Positions 51,901 through 60,559 of a stretch of DNA of 62,307 nt are shown piece after piece. The DNA comes from Halobacteriovoraceae bacterium (GTDB lineage: Bacteria > Bdellovibrionota > Bacteriovoracia > Bacteriovoracales > Bacteriovoracaceae). Numbering within the stretch: the first letter of the stretch is position 1; every line of letters begins with the position of its first letter. The DNA is taken from positions 1-62,307 of the forward strand of contig PAVS01000021.1 in NCBI GenBank assembly GCA_002713145.1. The letters run 5' to 3'. Both the position numbers and the translations under genes were made by a program. The notes beneath the pieces were generated by a model, which saw only the letters and a program-made list of their open reading frames with translations, was not told the DNA's origin and searched no databases.

Positions 51901-52049
51901 GAGGAGATCCTTTTCTAAAGCCCATGGCCACGAGTTTTGCTTATGGATTATTATTCTCTTCCACTATTACTTTGGTGTTTGTTCCAGTTTGTTACTTCGT
52001 TTATCTCAAAGGGATGCAACGACTTGGAAAAATTGAGGCTTTTGAATAA
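48987..52049 (+). CDS. RND-family inner-membrane efflux pump
   Basis: A 1020-residue proton-driven RND transporter. It starts with the typical DYFVDHPMIVNLITLLIVVM first helix, has two large periplasmic loops, and the conserved transmembrane-4 proton-relay motif LGMLVDDAIIVAEQYY near residue 393. The second half repeats the fold (MALMGMLGLVGVVINDSIVL). Substrate unknown; HAE-type pumps export drugs, fatty acids or other amphiphiles. It is coupled to the TolC-like gene. A membrane-fusion adaptor must be supplied from elsewhere or be absent. Confidence 0.95.
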   Translation: MKKLIDYFVDHPMIVNLITLLIVVMGLLSMISLNKEVFPNVDFNFITVRAVYLGAAAEDVEKLVTIEIERELKEVDGIDEINAMSSEGASIVSLKVDPDYDTDDVLIDVRNALNDLESKVPDDVESPVISKVDNQNRALIKVAILGDDDWQIREDAKYVQDELELLPFIASVEIEGYREQAFDVQVDYKKLERYDLTLTQVLNAIRDRQTNITAGNVELKDREKLIRTLVENETVKDLEQVVITSNDVGNAIRVADVAQVTRILKDKTRDERANGKKALILDVQVKSSSDVLKSAEVIKNEIEEISKRKNIDYYNFADLSYYVERRLGVLTQNGVQGIILVLLCLTFFLNFRVSFITALGAPFAFLVAFALMDSFGITINLISMFALILVLGMLVDDAIIVAEQYYQYIEEGMDNHQAAKKAAYDTLTPVSSTVITTMVAFASLFFMEGIMGKFLWAIPAVVIICLLASWLECFIILPSHLADWGKNKAKVERTRWYLPLMNFYEKTIRFSLKHSLSTLLIFISLFGLSIYTATQMRFELFPSDDITYAYLNIKGPVGAPFEETNEILMGLEEIIEGSIAKEELVGYRTITGFQWAKGATPRIGDHYGTIFVELTMQDFRDRSTDEILKTVSEKIKGKTGRYEFSLEKIKNGPPSGKPVNIEISADSLDDLISASESIKNLLDKNEKIISSEIDYEKGKQQIIVKIDEQEARRLGVSNAQIAMELRNAFEGLVATTIKKSEEDVDVLVRLQKSQRASEDILQDIKVMNASGRRIPLHRMASFVEREGAFIIRRFDRRRTFAISAEVDLLKSTSVAVNKEVEPEVKKIVSQYPGMIYRLSGENKDTQDSLASFKKALVGSAFIIFIILVVQFSSMIQPLIIMTAIPFGLIGVVFSFLVFGLSIGFMALMGMLGLVGVVINDSIVLVSFVNRYIEEHGLKIDSLVKACVSRFRPVILTTFTTVAGLLPVAHMPGGDPFLKPMATSFAYGLLFSSTITLVFVPVCYFVYLKGMQRLGKIEAFE

Positions 52050-52298
52050 TTAACTAACCGATCAATTACCCTGAGGATGAGAAAGAAAACTCAAACTCAA
52101 AGACCGAAGTAAAATTGATGTTAACAAACTGATTTCTTAGAGGTCTTAGATACACTTAATATTAAGAATGAATTTTATAGTATTTTTAATCTGACAGTTC
52201 ACTAGCGCCTCAAAAAATAAACTGTTTCTGACCAGTTAATTGCTTCGTTGCTCAGTTTGAGTTTTTTTATCCTTACTCTAGTAGGTTGGTTCAAATAA
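52050..52298. other. convergent intergenic gap
   Basis: AT-rich, about 250 bases. No gene, tRNA or strong terminator seen. A small hairpin (AACTG and CAGTT about 52220) and a T run after TTTGAG near 52262 may serve as weak termination signals for the RND gene. Confidence 0.4.
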
Positions 52299-53024
52299 TT
52301 AATAAAGAGCGTTCCCTGGAACCAGAATACGTCCACACCCACTGCAAGTTTTAAATTTCAAATTCTTTTCAACTTCAGCGATAAGACTTTGATCTAGGTG
52401 AAAACTACATATAGAACATTTTTTCTCTGCGATTTCTGCAAGAGGTCCATGAGTTAATTTTTTTTCTCTAAGTTGATTGAGTTTGCTCACCACATTCTCT
52501 GGCAGTTCACTGATGAGTAAATCGATACGAGCTTGGAATGATTGAATTTCTTTATTAAGTGGAATAACGGCATCATCGACTTCGATTTGAATTTCTTTGA
52601 TGGTCTCTTGGCAGCCTTTGAGAAATTCTTTAATTTCCTCTTTTCTTTTTTCATGGTCTTCTATTTCTTGCATGAGTTCGAGTGTTTTCTCTTCCAACGG
52701 ATGAAGCTGAATTGTAGCCTGGTCGATCTGGCTTTCTAGCGCTTTTATCTCTTCAGTGGTAAAGACTTGGTTTAAATGGGCTTGAGATTTTTCAATAAGC
52801 GCTTGCAGTTTATCGACCTCATTTTCAGCATGAGTCAGCTTTTGCCTGAACTCACTTAATAAAGCTTCTTCACGGGTCAATTCTTCTTTATTAAGCGTAC
52901 TTTGTTTTTCAATTTTTGCAATACGTTGATATTCACTATCGATTGAGTGTTGAGTTCTGTCTTTTGAAGTGTATAGACTATTGATTTCTTTAAGTATCTT
53001 GAAGCTTTCTTTATTCATGGGCAT
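52299..53024 (-). CDS. coiled-coil zinc-ribbon protein (COG1579-like)
   Basis: 241 residues. An N-terminal coiled coil of about 180 residues leads to a C4 zinc ribbon with CSIC (KKCSICSFH) and CSGC (KTCSGCGRI). This pattern is widespread in delta-type and other bacteria, function unclear (nucleic-acid or trafficking roles proposed). ATG at 53024 or 53018 are both possible; the second has a better-spaced AGG. It is divergent from aroB with a short shared promoter region. Confidence 0.85.
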   Translation of the reverse strand: MPMNKESFKILKEINSLYTSKDRTQHSIDSEYQRIAKIEKQSTLNKEELTREEALLSEFRQKLTHAENEVDKLQALIEKSQAHLNQVFTTEEIKALESQIDQATIQLHPLEEKTLELMQEIEDHEKRKEEIKEFLKGCQETIKEIQIEVDDAVIPLNKEIQSFQARIDLLISELPENVVSKLNQLREKKLTHGPLAEIAEKKCSICSFHLDQSLIAEVEKNLKFKTCSGCGRILVPGNALY

Positions 53025-53059
53025 GGCCTAGTTATTGTATATGATGTATTTTTTAGCGT

Positions 53060-54025
53060 ATGCAAAATATATCTTTATCACAAATAACTGAGGAAATTCA
53101 AAAACAAAGTTTTTTTGTGATTGATCATAATGTTTATAGACTCTACCTTGGGCTTCAAAACCAACTTAAAGCAAAGCATGTTTTTGTCGTAGAAAACCCG
53201 GAGGAATCAAAAAACCTAGAGGTCTATACCAAAATGGCAGACTTTTTTATCGAAAACGGTATGACTCGTTCAGATAAACTTGTTGTCATAGGCGGTGGTG
53301 CGGTCAGTGATCTTGCCGGATTTGTTGCGGCTACATTTATGCGGGGAATAGCCTGGGATGTTTACCCGACCACGCTTTTGGCCATGATCGATGCTGCCCT
53401 TGGTGGAAAGGTCGGAGTTAATACTCAACATGGAAAAAATCTTTTAGGTGCTTTTCACCCACCTGAGAAAGTTAAGATATGCACAGAGTTTTTATCTACA
53501 CTTCCCTCTGCTGAAATGTTATCAGGTAGGGGAGAGTTAATTAAATATTGTTTTTTATCACAAGATATTTATCACTCCTTTATGCAAGATCGTCCTTTGA
53601 ATGAATTGGTCATTCTGTGCGCCAACTTTAAAATGAAAATTGTCGAACAAGATCTCAAAGAATCGGGTGAACGAAAAATTCTTAATCTTGGTCATAGCTT
53701 TGGCCATGCTGTAGAAAAAACTCTTGGTATTCCTCATGGTCTCGCCGTTATAATCGGGCTGAAATTTATTATCGATTTATACTCACCCCAACTACGTGAG
53801 GACTTTCATGGCTTACTTAAAAAATTAGATATCAATACAGATATTCCCACCATTAATTTTCAAAAGTTCTGGAGTTATGTTGAGTTTGATAAGAAAAAAT
53901 CAGGCACGACCTTAGAGCTTATTATTCCTAAGAATATTGGAGAAATGGAGCGACGAAAAAGAGAATTATCCGATATTAAACAAGATATTCAAGGCTATCA
54001 AGAATATGCACGTTTCTTCTCGTAA
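53060..54025 (+). CDS. aroB: 3-dehydroquinate synthase
   Basis: A 321-residue enzyme making 3-dehydroquinate from DAHP in the shikimate pathway. NAD-binding VIGGGAVSDLAGFVAAT, the lysine- and metal-region LGGKVGVNTQHGKNLLGAFH, and the zinc-ligand region GRGELIKY, LNLGHSFGHAVE and GIPHGLAV are present. It is shorter than most AroB (about 350-370), with missing N-terminal residues, but the catalytic core is intact. No Shine-Dalgarno sequence. It overlaps aroA by 20 bases. Confidence 0.93.
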   Translation: MQNISLSQITEEIQKQSFFVIDHNVYRLYLGLQNQLKAKHVFVVENPEESKNLEVYTKMADFFIENGMTRSDKLVVIGGGAVSDLAGFVAATFMRGIAWDVYPTTLLAMIDAALGGKVGVNTQHGKNLLGAFHPPEKVKICTEFLSTLPSAEMLSGRGELIKYCFLSQDIYHSFMQDRPLNELVILCANFKMKIVEQDLKESGERKILNLGHSFGHAVEKTLGIPHGLAVIIGLKFIIDLYSPQLREDFHGLLKKLDINTDIPTINFQKFWSYVEFDKKKSGTTLELIIPKNIGEMERRKRELSDIKQDIQGYQEYARFFS

Positions 54026-55190
54026 ACTAAATTCTCCTGTAGCGTGTCCCACATCAAAATCATATGCAGCAAGAATTCTCATATTAGCTAGTCTGGTTAA
54101 AAAGCCCTTTCACATCATCGATCTACCCAAGGCTCAGGATACAAAAGATCTCGTAGCGGCTCTTAAAATCTGCGGGCTGGAGATAGAAGATGGTTTGGTG
54201 AGAAATTCATTTCCCGCATGTGAGCAATCACTTAGTGAAAAAGTGAAACTTCCTGTTGGGGAAGGGGGGACAACCATCAGGTTCCTGCTGCCTTTTTTAG
54301 CATTAGGGCAAAAAGAATATCAACTCATCTTTGCCGAAGGTATGCTCAAGCGTCCCATGAAAGCAATGTATCAAGCCCTCCAGAACTCAGGGGTGAAGGT
54401 TATAGAAACCGCTGAAGGAGTTAACATTCAAGGACCACTGGATCATCGAGCAAAATTAAAAATCGATGCTTCTCTCTCAAGTCAGTTCGCCTCTGGGGTT
54501 GAAATGTTAAAAGTCGCAGGTGTGATCAATACCAATATTGAAAATTTAAATCACTCTCAAGCTTATTTTGAGATGACTCAATATTGCTTGCAAGTTGTGA
54601 GAGAAAAAAATACTTTCACCATTCCTGTTGATATGAGCAGTCTGGCATACTTTCTTTGTTACGCTGTTTTGAATCAAGATCTCTTGATTCAAAATGTATT
54701 CAAGTCAGATGACTTGCAAGCTGATAGTGCTATTTTTGAAATCCTTCGTTCCATAGGTGCTGAGTTTCATTTCCAAGCACAGGGTTTGCAAATTAAAATG
54801 CTAGAAAAACGGCAACAAGCTTTTTCCATTGATAGTCGAGATTGCATTGATCTCGTTCCTACCCTCATCTATCTCGCAAGTTATTTAGATGGAACAAGTC
54901 AGTTCACACACCTAAAGCATTTGAGAGTGAAAGAAAGTGATCGTTTGAGTGAAATGATAAACATAATGAATCTTTGTGAAATTAAATACGTTTATAATGA
55001 GGTTGCAGATGAGATGATGATCCATGGCAACTCAAAACATCAATTTCAAATAAATAAAATAGATACTGCAGATGATCATCGTATGGTTATGGTGGCGAGT
55101 TTGTATTTAAAACAAAATGGTGGCGGAGAAGTATATCCGGGCAATTCAGTCAGGAAGTCTTTTCCCCAGTTTTTTGAATATTTCTCTTAA
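54006..55190 (+). CDS. aroA: 3-phosphoshikimate 1-carboxyvinyltransferase (EPSP synthase)
   Basis: A 394-residue enzyme joining PEP to shikimate-3-phosphate. Motifs: PTSKSYAARILILAS (Lys at the active site), VGEGGTTIRFLLPFLALG, LKRPMKAMYQAL, SSQFASGVEML, LRVKESDRLSEM and DTADDHRMVMVASL. ATG at 54006 begins the conserved N terminus and has AAGG upstream; a longer in-frame start at 53937 lies inside aroB. Translation is coupled to aroB. Other shikimate genes are not in the window. Confidence 0.95.
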   Translation: MHVSSRKLNSPVACPTSKSYAARILILASLVKKPFHIIDLPKAQDTKDLVAALKICGLEIEDGLVRNSFPACEQSLSEKVKLPVGEGGTTIRFLLPFLALGQKEYQLIFAEGMLKRPMKAMYQALQNSGVKVIETAEGVNIQGPLDHRAKLKIDASLSSQFASGVEMLKVAGVINTNIENLNHSQAYFEMTQYCLQVVREKNTFTIPVDMSSLAYFLCYAVLNQDLLIQNVFKSDDLQADSAIFEILRSIGAEFHFQAQGLQIKMLEKRQQAFSIDSRDCIDLVPTLIYLASYLDGTSQFTHLKHLRVKESDRLSEMINIMNLCEIKYVYNEVADEMMIHGNSKHQFQINKIDTADDHRMVMVASLYLKQNGGGEVYPGNSVRKSFPQFFEYFS

Positions 55191-55209
55191 GCATAGTCCT
55201 GATTCAAGT

Positions 55210-55215
55210 TATAAT
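55210..55215 (+). promoter_or_regulatory. consensus -10 box six bases before the HPt start
   Basis: TATAAT ends six bases before the ATG at 55222; TTAAGC at 55187-55192 is a weak -35 with 17-base spacing. No Shine-Dalgarno sequence. This gives the HPt gene its own promoter within the aro unit. Confidence 0.5.
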
Positions 55216-55221
55216 CCCTTC

Positions 55222-55560
55222 ATGATAAATCAATCAGAACTTTTAGATCATTTTGATCATAACCGCGAGCTTATACTCCACTTAACTCAAGTCCTTGAAG
55301 ACACTTATCCCGACAATATGCAGAAGCTAGAGCAGGGAATTGAAGAAAAATCATTCGAAGAAATTGAACTTCAGGCACATTCGTTGAAAGGAATGATCTC
55401 CAATTTTTTTGCAGATGATTTAAAAAATATCGCTTTTGAGATGGAAAAAAAAGGGCGTGATAAAGATGACTCTCAACTTGATGATCTCTTTCATCAATTG
55501 CAAAAACAACTTCCTCAGTTGGTAGAAAATTTAAAAATTATTGGAAATAAAAATGAGTGA
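55222..55560 (+). CDS. HPt phosphotransfer protein
   Basis: 112 residues. The four-helix HPt pattern has the phospho-accepting His H53 in LQAHSLKGMISNF. It relays phosphate between receivers. The start at 55222 excludes upstream sequence that overlaps aroA. It overlaps the receiver-HisKA gene by 8 bases, so the two are co-translated. No kinase lies adjacent, so a distant hybrid kinase must feed it; the phytochrome (25119-27779) is one candidate in this window. Confidence 0.85.
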   Translation: MINQSELLDHFDHNRELILHLTQVLEDTYPDNMQKLEQGIEEKSFEEIELQAHSLKGMISNFFADDLKNIAFEMEKKGRDKDDSQLDDLFHQLQKQLPQLVENLKIIGNKNE

Positions 55561-56206
55561 AAAAAATAGATTACTTCTCGTCGAGGACGATAATGTTAGC
55601 GGACAATTTCTTCGCACTAAACTCAAAGAAAGAGGTTTTGAGGTAGATTTAGTTCTAGATTTTGAAGCCAAAGAAAATTTGAATTTAGAACAATATGATT
55701 TAATCCTGCTTGATATTATGATGCCTAATTTAAGCGGAACAGAAATATTAAACCGTTTGAGAAAAAAGTTTAACCGTTTTGAACTCCCCATTATTATGGT
55801 GACTTCAAAAGATGAGTCTGCTTCTATTGTTGAAGCTTTAAAATTAGGCGCGAATGATTATGTCACCAAACCCGTGAATATTGAGATCGCAATTGCACGT
55901 ATACAAACCCAGCTGCAAATTAAAAAATTACTCAAAGAGAGTTTAAAGGCAAAGCAAATGAGCACCATGAGTACCATGGTGGCGACTTTGAATCATGAAA
56001 TTAATAACCCCTTGGCGATTGCTGTCGGAAATTTATCTATTCCCTTTGAAAAAATAGATGAAGCCAAGGTCAAAAAATCACTGGCCGCACTCAATCGAGT
56101 GGCCGATATCACAAAAAAAATTGCTCAAATTTCTGAGCAAACTTCTTCAGAAGTTTCCGAGGAAAGCTATGGTGAGAACGGAAAAATCTTTAAAATTGAA
56201 GGTTGA
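55553..56206 (+). CDS. receiver-HisKA protein lacking an ATPase domain
   Basis: 217 residues. Residues 1-120 form a receiver domain with acidic pocket E11/D12/D13, acceptor D54 (LLDIMMPNLSG), T84 and K106 (VTKPVN). Residues about 135-200 form a HisKA dimerisation helix pair with H148 in TLNHEINNPLA. The protein then ends with no HATPase_c motifs; the stop lies about 60 residues past H148, so the catalytic domain is truly absent unless the locus is truncated. It could act as a phosphotransfer dimer. It overlaps the HPt gene. Confidence 0.85.
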   Translation: MSEKNRLLLVEDDNVSGQFLRTKLKERGFEVDLVLDFEAKENLNLEQYDLILLDIMMPNLSGTEILNRLRKKFNRFELPIIMVTSKDESASIVEALKLGANDYVTKPVNIEIAIARIQTQLQIKKLLKESLKAKQMSTMSTMVATLNHEINNPLAIAVGNLSIPFEKIDEAKVKKSLAALNRVADITKKIAQISEQTSSEVSEESYGENGKIFKIEG

Positions 56207-56275
56207 TGCGACGTGTTGTTGGTAAAAATTACGTCCTCATTGTCAGTTTGACACCATGTTGATATTTCAAAAGCA

Positions 56276-56566
56276 ATGAAACTGATTGCTTTGTTTATTT
56301 TTTTGAATGCCAGCTTGTATGCTGTAGAGATGACTTATTGTGGTCAAAGTGCAGCCAGTGTATCTGGAGAGTCTGATATTCATCTCCGTGTTCACAATAA
56401 AAAAAATAATCCACCTGAAATTGTGATTGAAGACATGACCCAAGCTAAAGTGATTTGGGATAAACAAAACGAATATGACTCAGACTATATCTGCCTTAAA
56501 GGAATATTAAAAAAAGAAGACAGCGTTTATTTTCTAAGTAAATTGAGCACTATCGATTTTTATTAA
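56276..56566 (+). CDS. small secreted protein of unknown function
   Basis: 96 residues with signal peptide (MKLIALFIFLNASLYA) and two cysteines in the mature part (TYCGQS and YICLKG). No family recognised. Weakly supported as a gene by its signal peptide and intact frame; no clear Shine-Dalgarno sequence. A TTGACA at 56248 lacks a well-placed -10. Confidence 0.55.
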   Translation: MKLIALFIFLNASLYAVEMTYCGQSAASVSGESDIHLRVHNKKNNPPEIVIEDMTQAKVIWDKQNEYDSDYICLKGILKKEDSVYFLSKLSTIDFY

Positions 56567-56582
56567 TTCGGTATCCAAAACT

Positions 56583-58025
56583 CTATTCAATTTTCTGCAG
56601 TTCTTGTTCGAGTATCCGTTTTAATTCCTCAGGAGGAAGCTTAGTCGCTTCATTCACTTCGTATTTATCATAAAGTTTCTTGTATTTTATCGACTGCCTA
56701 AGTGAACCAACGGCCATTCCTCCCACGGGTCTAGCAGAAGGTATTTGCGGATAAAAGATATAATCCACTCTTTTGATATTATATTTTTTTCGTAGGTCAT
56801 CTCGAAGAACCACTCCGGCAAAACTATTAAAAGCTGGACGAGGTTGAAATTTCGAAGCATCGTTTCCTAATGAATAGTGCAATGTTTTCCCTGTGCTTCC
56901 AAAAATTCGAAGAGGAAAAGTCACAATAGATTTTAAGGTATTATCCCATTTTTTATAATTGCCTTTGATGCCAACATCATTGAGTGCCTTTACTGTTTCC
57001 GTTGTACAATTATATTCTGGAGTGATGCTCAGCTTTTCTGTTCGAAACTTTATATGAGATTCTTCTAGGGCATCACGAAAGCCTTTTAGTTTTTCTGGCT
57101 CAATTCCATAGACGATAAGTGTATATGTGGGCCGATAATTATTTTGCCCTTGAATAATATGTGAGAAATAATTGGTTAGAGATGTGTTTCCTGAAAGTAT
57201 GTCTTTTCCGTTGTAGACATAAGCATTGGAGACTTCACCTCTGAGCTCCATATTATCTTTGACAGTTCCTAATCCAGCGACAAAGTGCCCGTTCACTGAA
57301 CCAAAAGAATCTCCTTGCCTGCCACTCATCGTTACAACTAAAAATTCTTCATTGGGTTGAACTTGATAATTCTCTTCTTCGTAAAGACTCATCCTGAAAG
57401 GGACTTTGCTTTGAGAGATTTCATTGGTGTTCATAACAGAGTAAATAAAATCCCAGTCTCCATTTTCCTGCCATAGTTCTTGAATTTCAGAGGGTAGTGC
57501 ATCTGGTTTACTTGCCGTCAGCAAGTTTTTAGGAGTGAGAGCGTTGATCACAAAAACACCCTCATTATTATAAAAACCTTCCGCTAGAACTTCTTTTCCT
57601 AAAAAAGATTTTTTAGAGATTTCATCAAATTCATAACCATTCAGGACTTTAGTGGCACCAAAAATAGCTTTTTGATTGTCAATGATATATTCATCACTCG
57701 TCTGACCACTTGCTAAAACTCCTCTCAGAGTATTGAGACCGGCTACTTGAGTGGGAACTTGATCTAGCGTGAATTGTTCTTCCTCTAAAGTTCCCTTGAA
57801 TTCGAATACATATTTTGAACCATCAGACTGTTGCATATAAGTCGGATTGGCAAGACTGGCGAGGGATTTTTCAGTCGTTGCATCTGTTTGAATCAAAAGG
57901 CTTTGGTTATTTTGATCTGTAATGTAGAATTGATTTCCTCTTTGCTCTAAATGACCTTTAATATAATCACTTGAGAAAGCGATCGAGGGGAGCAGGAGGC
58001 AAAGAAGAACTTTTGAAATTCGCAT
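56583..58025 (-). CDS. secreted protein, possibly permuted papain-fold (DUF4105/Lnb-like)
   Basis: 480 residues with signal peptide (LLCLLLPSIAFSS). The N-terminal 180 residues are strand-rich. Later SFGSVNGHFVAGLGTV and, after about 90 residues, EYNCTTETVKALNDVG give a His-first, Cys-second order like the DUF4105/Lnb permuted papain-like group (which has a NNCT motif). That is a tentative reading. Shine-Dalgarno sequence AAAGG. It is the third gene of a run of minus-strand secreted proteins. Confidence 0.62.
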   Translation of the reverse strand: MRISKVLLCLLLPSIAFSSDYIKGHLEQRGNQFYITDQNNQSLLIQTDATTEKSLASLANPTYMQQSDGSKYVFEFKGTLEEEQFTLDQVPTQVAGLNTLRGVLASGQTSDEYIIDNQKAIFGATKVLNGYEFDEISKKSFLGKEVLAEGFYNNEGVFVINALTPKNLLTASKPDALPSEIQELWQENGDWDFIYSVMNTNEISQSKVPFRMSLYEEENYQVQPNEEFLVVTMSGRQGDSFGSVNGHFVAGLGTVKDNMELRGEVSNAYVYNGKDILSGNTSLTNYFSHIIQGQNNYRPTYTLIVYGIEPEKLKGFRDALEESHIKFRTEKLSITPEYNCTTETVKALNDVGIKGNYKKWDNTLKSIVTFPLRIFGSTGKTLHYSLGNDASKFQPRPAFNSFAGVVLRDDLRKKYNIKRVDYIFYPQIPSARPVGGMAVGSLRQSIKYKKLYDKYEVNEATKLPPEELKRILEQELQKIE

Positions 58026-58041
58026 AGTTAACCTTTAAGTT

Positions 58042-58899
58042 TTATTCAATTATGAGATTACCCTGAGGGTAAAATTGTATCGGAAATTCCTGTATCGGAT
58101 AATTGGACGATAAAATGAGGAGTTCTTGTTTTGTTTTGGATGAAAAATGATGATCTTCAAATCTGATTAAACCGGTTCCATTGAGTCTATCTAAATCATC
58201 GAATTTAAACTTTCCTACCACATTATCTTTGATCACAACTTTGGGTTTCCACATTCCATCTTCTTTTTTGAGTATCGTGACCCATTTCTTATTTTCTGGG
58301 ATCATAACTTTGAGCTCATACTTAGTATCAGAGAAGCTGAACTTTTTTATGATCTGAGATTTTTCTAAAGGCAGCGGTTTATGCTTAAAATAGAGTTCAA
58401 TATTTTCAAATTTTTTATCATCACTTCCAATTTCGATATTTTTAATTCTTAATTTGTTATTTGAATTCTCGAGATAAAGTGCTCGAGGGACCGGTAAAAT
58501 ATCATCGTTCCAAGAAACGAAAAAACCGTTTTCGTACTCATAATAGTGATCGATAAAAGGCTTTTTAATAAATCGAAGTTGATTCCAACTTTGCTCAAAA
58601 TCTTTCTTTGGTATTTGTTTAAGCACCTTGGCGGTGTTGGGTTCAAAGAGATCAAAAAACATCCCTTTTTTATCATTCTTGTAGATCCAAAAAAGATTCC
58701 CCATAAATTCTTCTACTGTCTTGGCGTTTGAATTCTGTACAATAGGAATTGTCTTCTTTTCTTTTTCCCCAATGAGTTTATAGGTAATTTCTTTTTGAAA
58801 ATTATTTTCTTTGGCCACCCCTTCCATTGTAATGGGGACCTGTATTTCAAAGCTATGAGCTAAGCTCATGATAAAAAAACTAAAATAAAGAAATGGCAT
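58042..58899 (-). CDS. secreted protein of unknown function
   Basis: 285 residues with a signal peptide (FLYFSFFIMSLAHS). The mature part is strand-rich, lysine-rich and has no cysteine. It has no recognised family. Its start overlaps the end of the next upstream gene by 20 bases and it lacks a Shine-Dalgarno sequence, so it is translationally coupled. Middle gene of the secreted triplet. Confidence 0.68.
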   Translation of the reverse strand: MPFLYFSFFIMSLAHSFEIQVPITMEGVAKENNFQKEITYKLIGEKEKKTIPIVQNSNAKTVEEFMGNLFWIYKNDKKGMFFDLFEPNTAKVLKQIPKKDFEQSWNQLRFIKKPFIDHYYEYENGFFVSWNDDILPVPRALYLENSNNKLRIKNIEIGSDDKKFENIELYFKHKPLPLEKSQIIKKFSFSDTKYELKVMIPENKKWVTILKKEDGMWKPKVVIKDNVVGKFKFDDLDRLNGTGLIRFEDHHFSSKTKQELLILSSNYPIQEFPIQFYPQGNLIIE

Positions 58900-60553
58900 G
58901 ATTGTAGCGTCCGTTATCTGTGTGAAGTATTTTTACATAATCTTTTTTCGCGGCCCAACCTAGTTGAACTGAGAAATTCGCCGTGACTGTTCTTGGAGAA
59001 AAAATAACATCCATCTCCGGATTATTTCCTGATTCATTAAAACATTGTCTTAGAGATACATAAGGGCTCCAAGCAATGGTTCCTTGCAATGAACCAGCCC
59101 CCGCAAAGGCTTCGGCATAGAGTCCTCCGGAAAAGGAGACTCTTACGGTTCCTGAAGCACAAGCTCGAGTACGACAGGCATCAGGTTCAAGTCCACCCCC
59201 CAAAGTGAGCACCACATCGAGACCGGCTTTAACACCCACTTCTACGACATAGGGAACACCAAAGAACCCACGACAGGAAAGTCCTGATTGAAAGTTAAAG
59301 AAACCATATTGCATTTTTTTCCAGCGTAATCTGTTATTACAGCATGTTCTTTTCTCCCCGGTTCTATAGGCCAGAGCTGGTGCTTGCAGAACGGGATCGG
59401 CAGTACATCTAAACATAGGGCCTGAGATTCCTACATTTGAGAAAAATCTTCGAAGCCTTCTCATTTTAGATCCATTCGCAAGTCCTGATTGATCATTGCG
59501 AATATGCTGACGTATAAATCGCTGCACATTGATATTACTAAAGGAAGTTAACTTGGCATTGGCGATACTGTTGGGGTTAAAACCGTAAGAGCGTAAATTT
59601 CTGACTCGTGGCTGATACTTCACCCCGTTACATCTTCTATAACCTGGCTCGGTGGCAGGAGTGATAAGTTCTTCATTTGCTGCTTGCACTCCTTGATAAA
59701 AAGGAGCTGTGGTCACATTGGGGTAACCTGTGAAATTACCTTCGTCGTCGTAAACATTAGTGGAGACATCATCCACAATAAGGCTGACAAAGTTAAACGT
59801 ATTTTCAGGTAAAATTCTGGGGTCATTTTCAAAGTCACGACAGTTTTGTATTTCCTCAAGGCCATCGCATCCAGCCATTTGCTGTTGGAAATGTATACTA
59901 AAGCGACTGATATCGTTAGCTATACTTTCTGTGTCGCCATTGAGAGCTTCATCATCTAAATGACTGGTGAGGCCCTCTAAATATTTTGAAAGTTGATTTT
60001 GTAGCATCACAAATTCGTTGGGTTTATCAATGGCCAGAGGCATTTGCTCTGCCATCCAAATAATAGCCTCATCACCATGGGTGAGACATCGGCTGCCTTG
60101 GCAATCATTTTCAAGTAATCTCACTACTCTGGAAAGGGTGGTGTTATCAGGTGCAGCTAATTGATTATGACTTTGATTGGTTTCGTTTTCTGAATAACGT
60201 TGAATTATTTTGTTTGCTTCCTCTTCGAGCTGACTATCGTTGAGTACTTGGTAATGTGCAAGAGCTTTTTGCTTTAACTGAGCAACTAAATCCGCTGAGA
60301 GTTCACTTTCCAACTTATCGATTTGTTCCCCCACTCTTTGTTTTTGAGGATCAAGTTCCGTCAGGATATTGTAAGTGAGTTTTAATTGGGCCAGTACATA
60401 GAGCTTTCCCAATTGGAAGTTTTGATCAGCTTCCAGCGTTTTGGAGATTTCATAATGCATTGGATTTTCACAAAAGGCGAACTCTTCAAGCTGAGTGAAA
60501 GCTTTCAATGAAAACAAAATTAATATGATTGTTACGATTCCCATAAACTGCAT
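58880..60553 (-). CDS. large secreted Cys-rich protein, possibly outer-membrane
   Basis: 557 residues with signal peptide (MGIVTIILILFSLKAFT). The N-terminal 250 residues are helical (coiled-coil-like). The C-terminal 250 have many paired cysteines (RTCCNNRL, LSCRGFF, DACRTRACASG) and alternating strands (VEVGVKAGLDVVLTLGGGLE, GTVRVSFSGGLYAEAFAGAG, TANFSVQLGW), suggesting a beta-barrel or beta-sandwich surface domain. No family recognised. First gene of a three-gene secreted unit. Confidence 0.68.
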   Translation of the reverse strand: MQFMGIVTIILILFSLKAFTQLEEFAFCENPMHYEISKTLEADQNFQLGKLYVLAQLKLTYNILTELDPQKQRVGEQIDKLESELSADLVAQLKQKALAHYQVLNDSQLEEEANKIIQRYSENETNQSHNQLAAPDNTTLSRVVRLLENDCQGSRCLTHGDEAIIWMAEQMPLAIDKPNEFVMLQNQLSKYLEGLTSHLDDEALNGDTESIANDISRFSIHFQQQMAGCDGLEEIQNCRDFENDPRILPENTFNFVSLIVDDVSTNVYDDEGNFTGYPNVTTAPFYQGVQAANEELITPATEPGYRRCNGVKYQPRVRNLRSYGFNPNSIANAKLTSFSNINVQRFIRQHIRNDQSGLANGSKMRRLRRFFSNVGISGPMFRCTADPVLQAPALAYRTGEKRTCCNNRLRWKKMQYGFFNFQSGLSCRGFFGVPYVVEVGVKAGLDVVLTLGGGLEPDACRTRACASGTVRVSFSGGLYAEAFAGAGSLQGTIAWSPYVSLRQCFNESGNNPEMDVIFSPRTVTANFSVQLGWAAKKDYVKILHTDNGRYNHAISLF

Positions 60554-60559
60554 CTAAAG

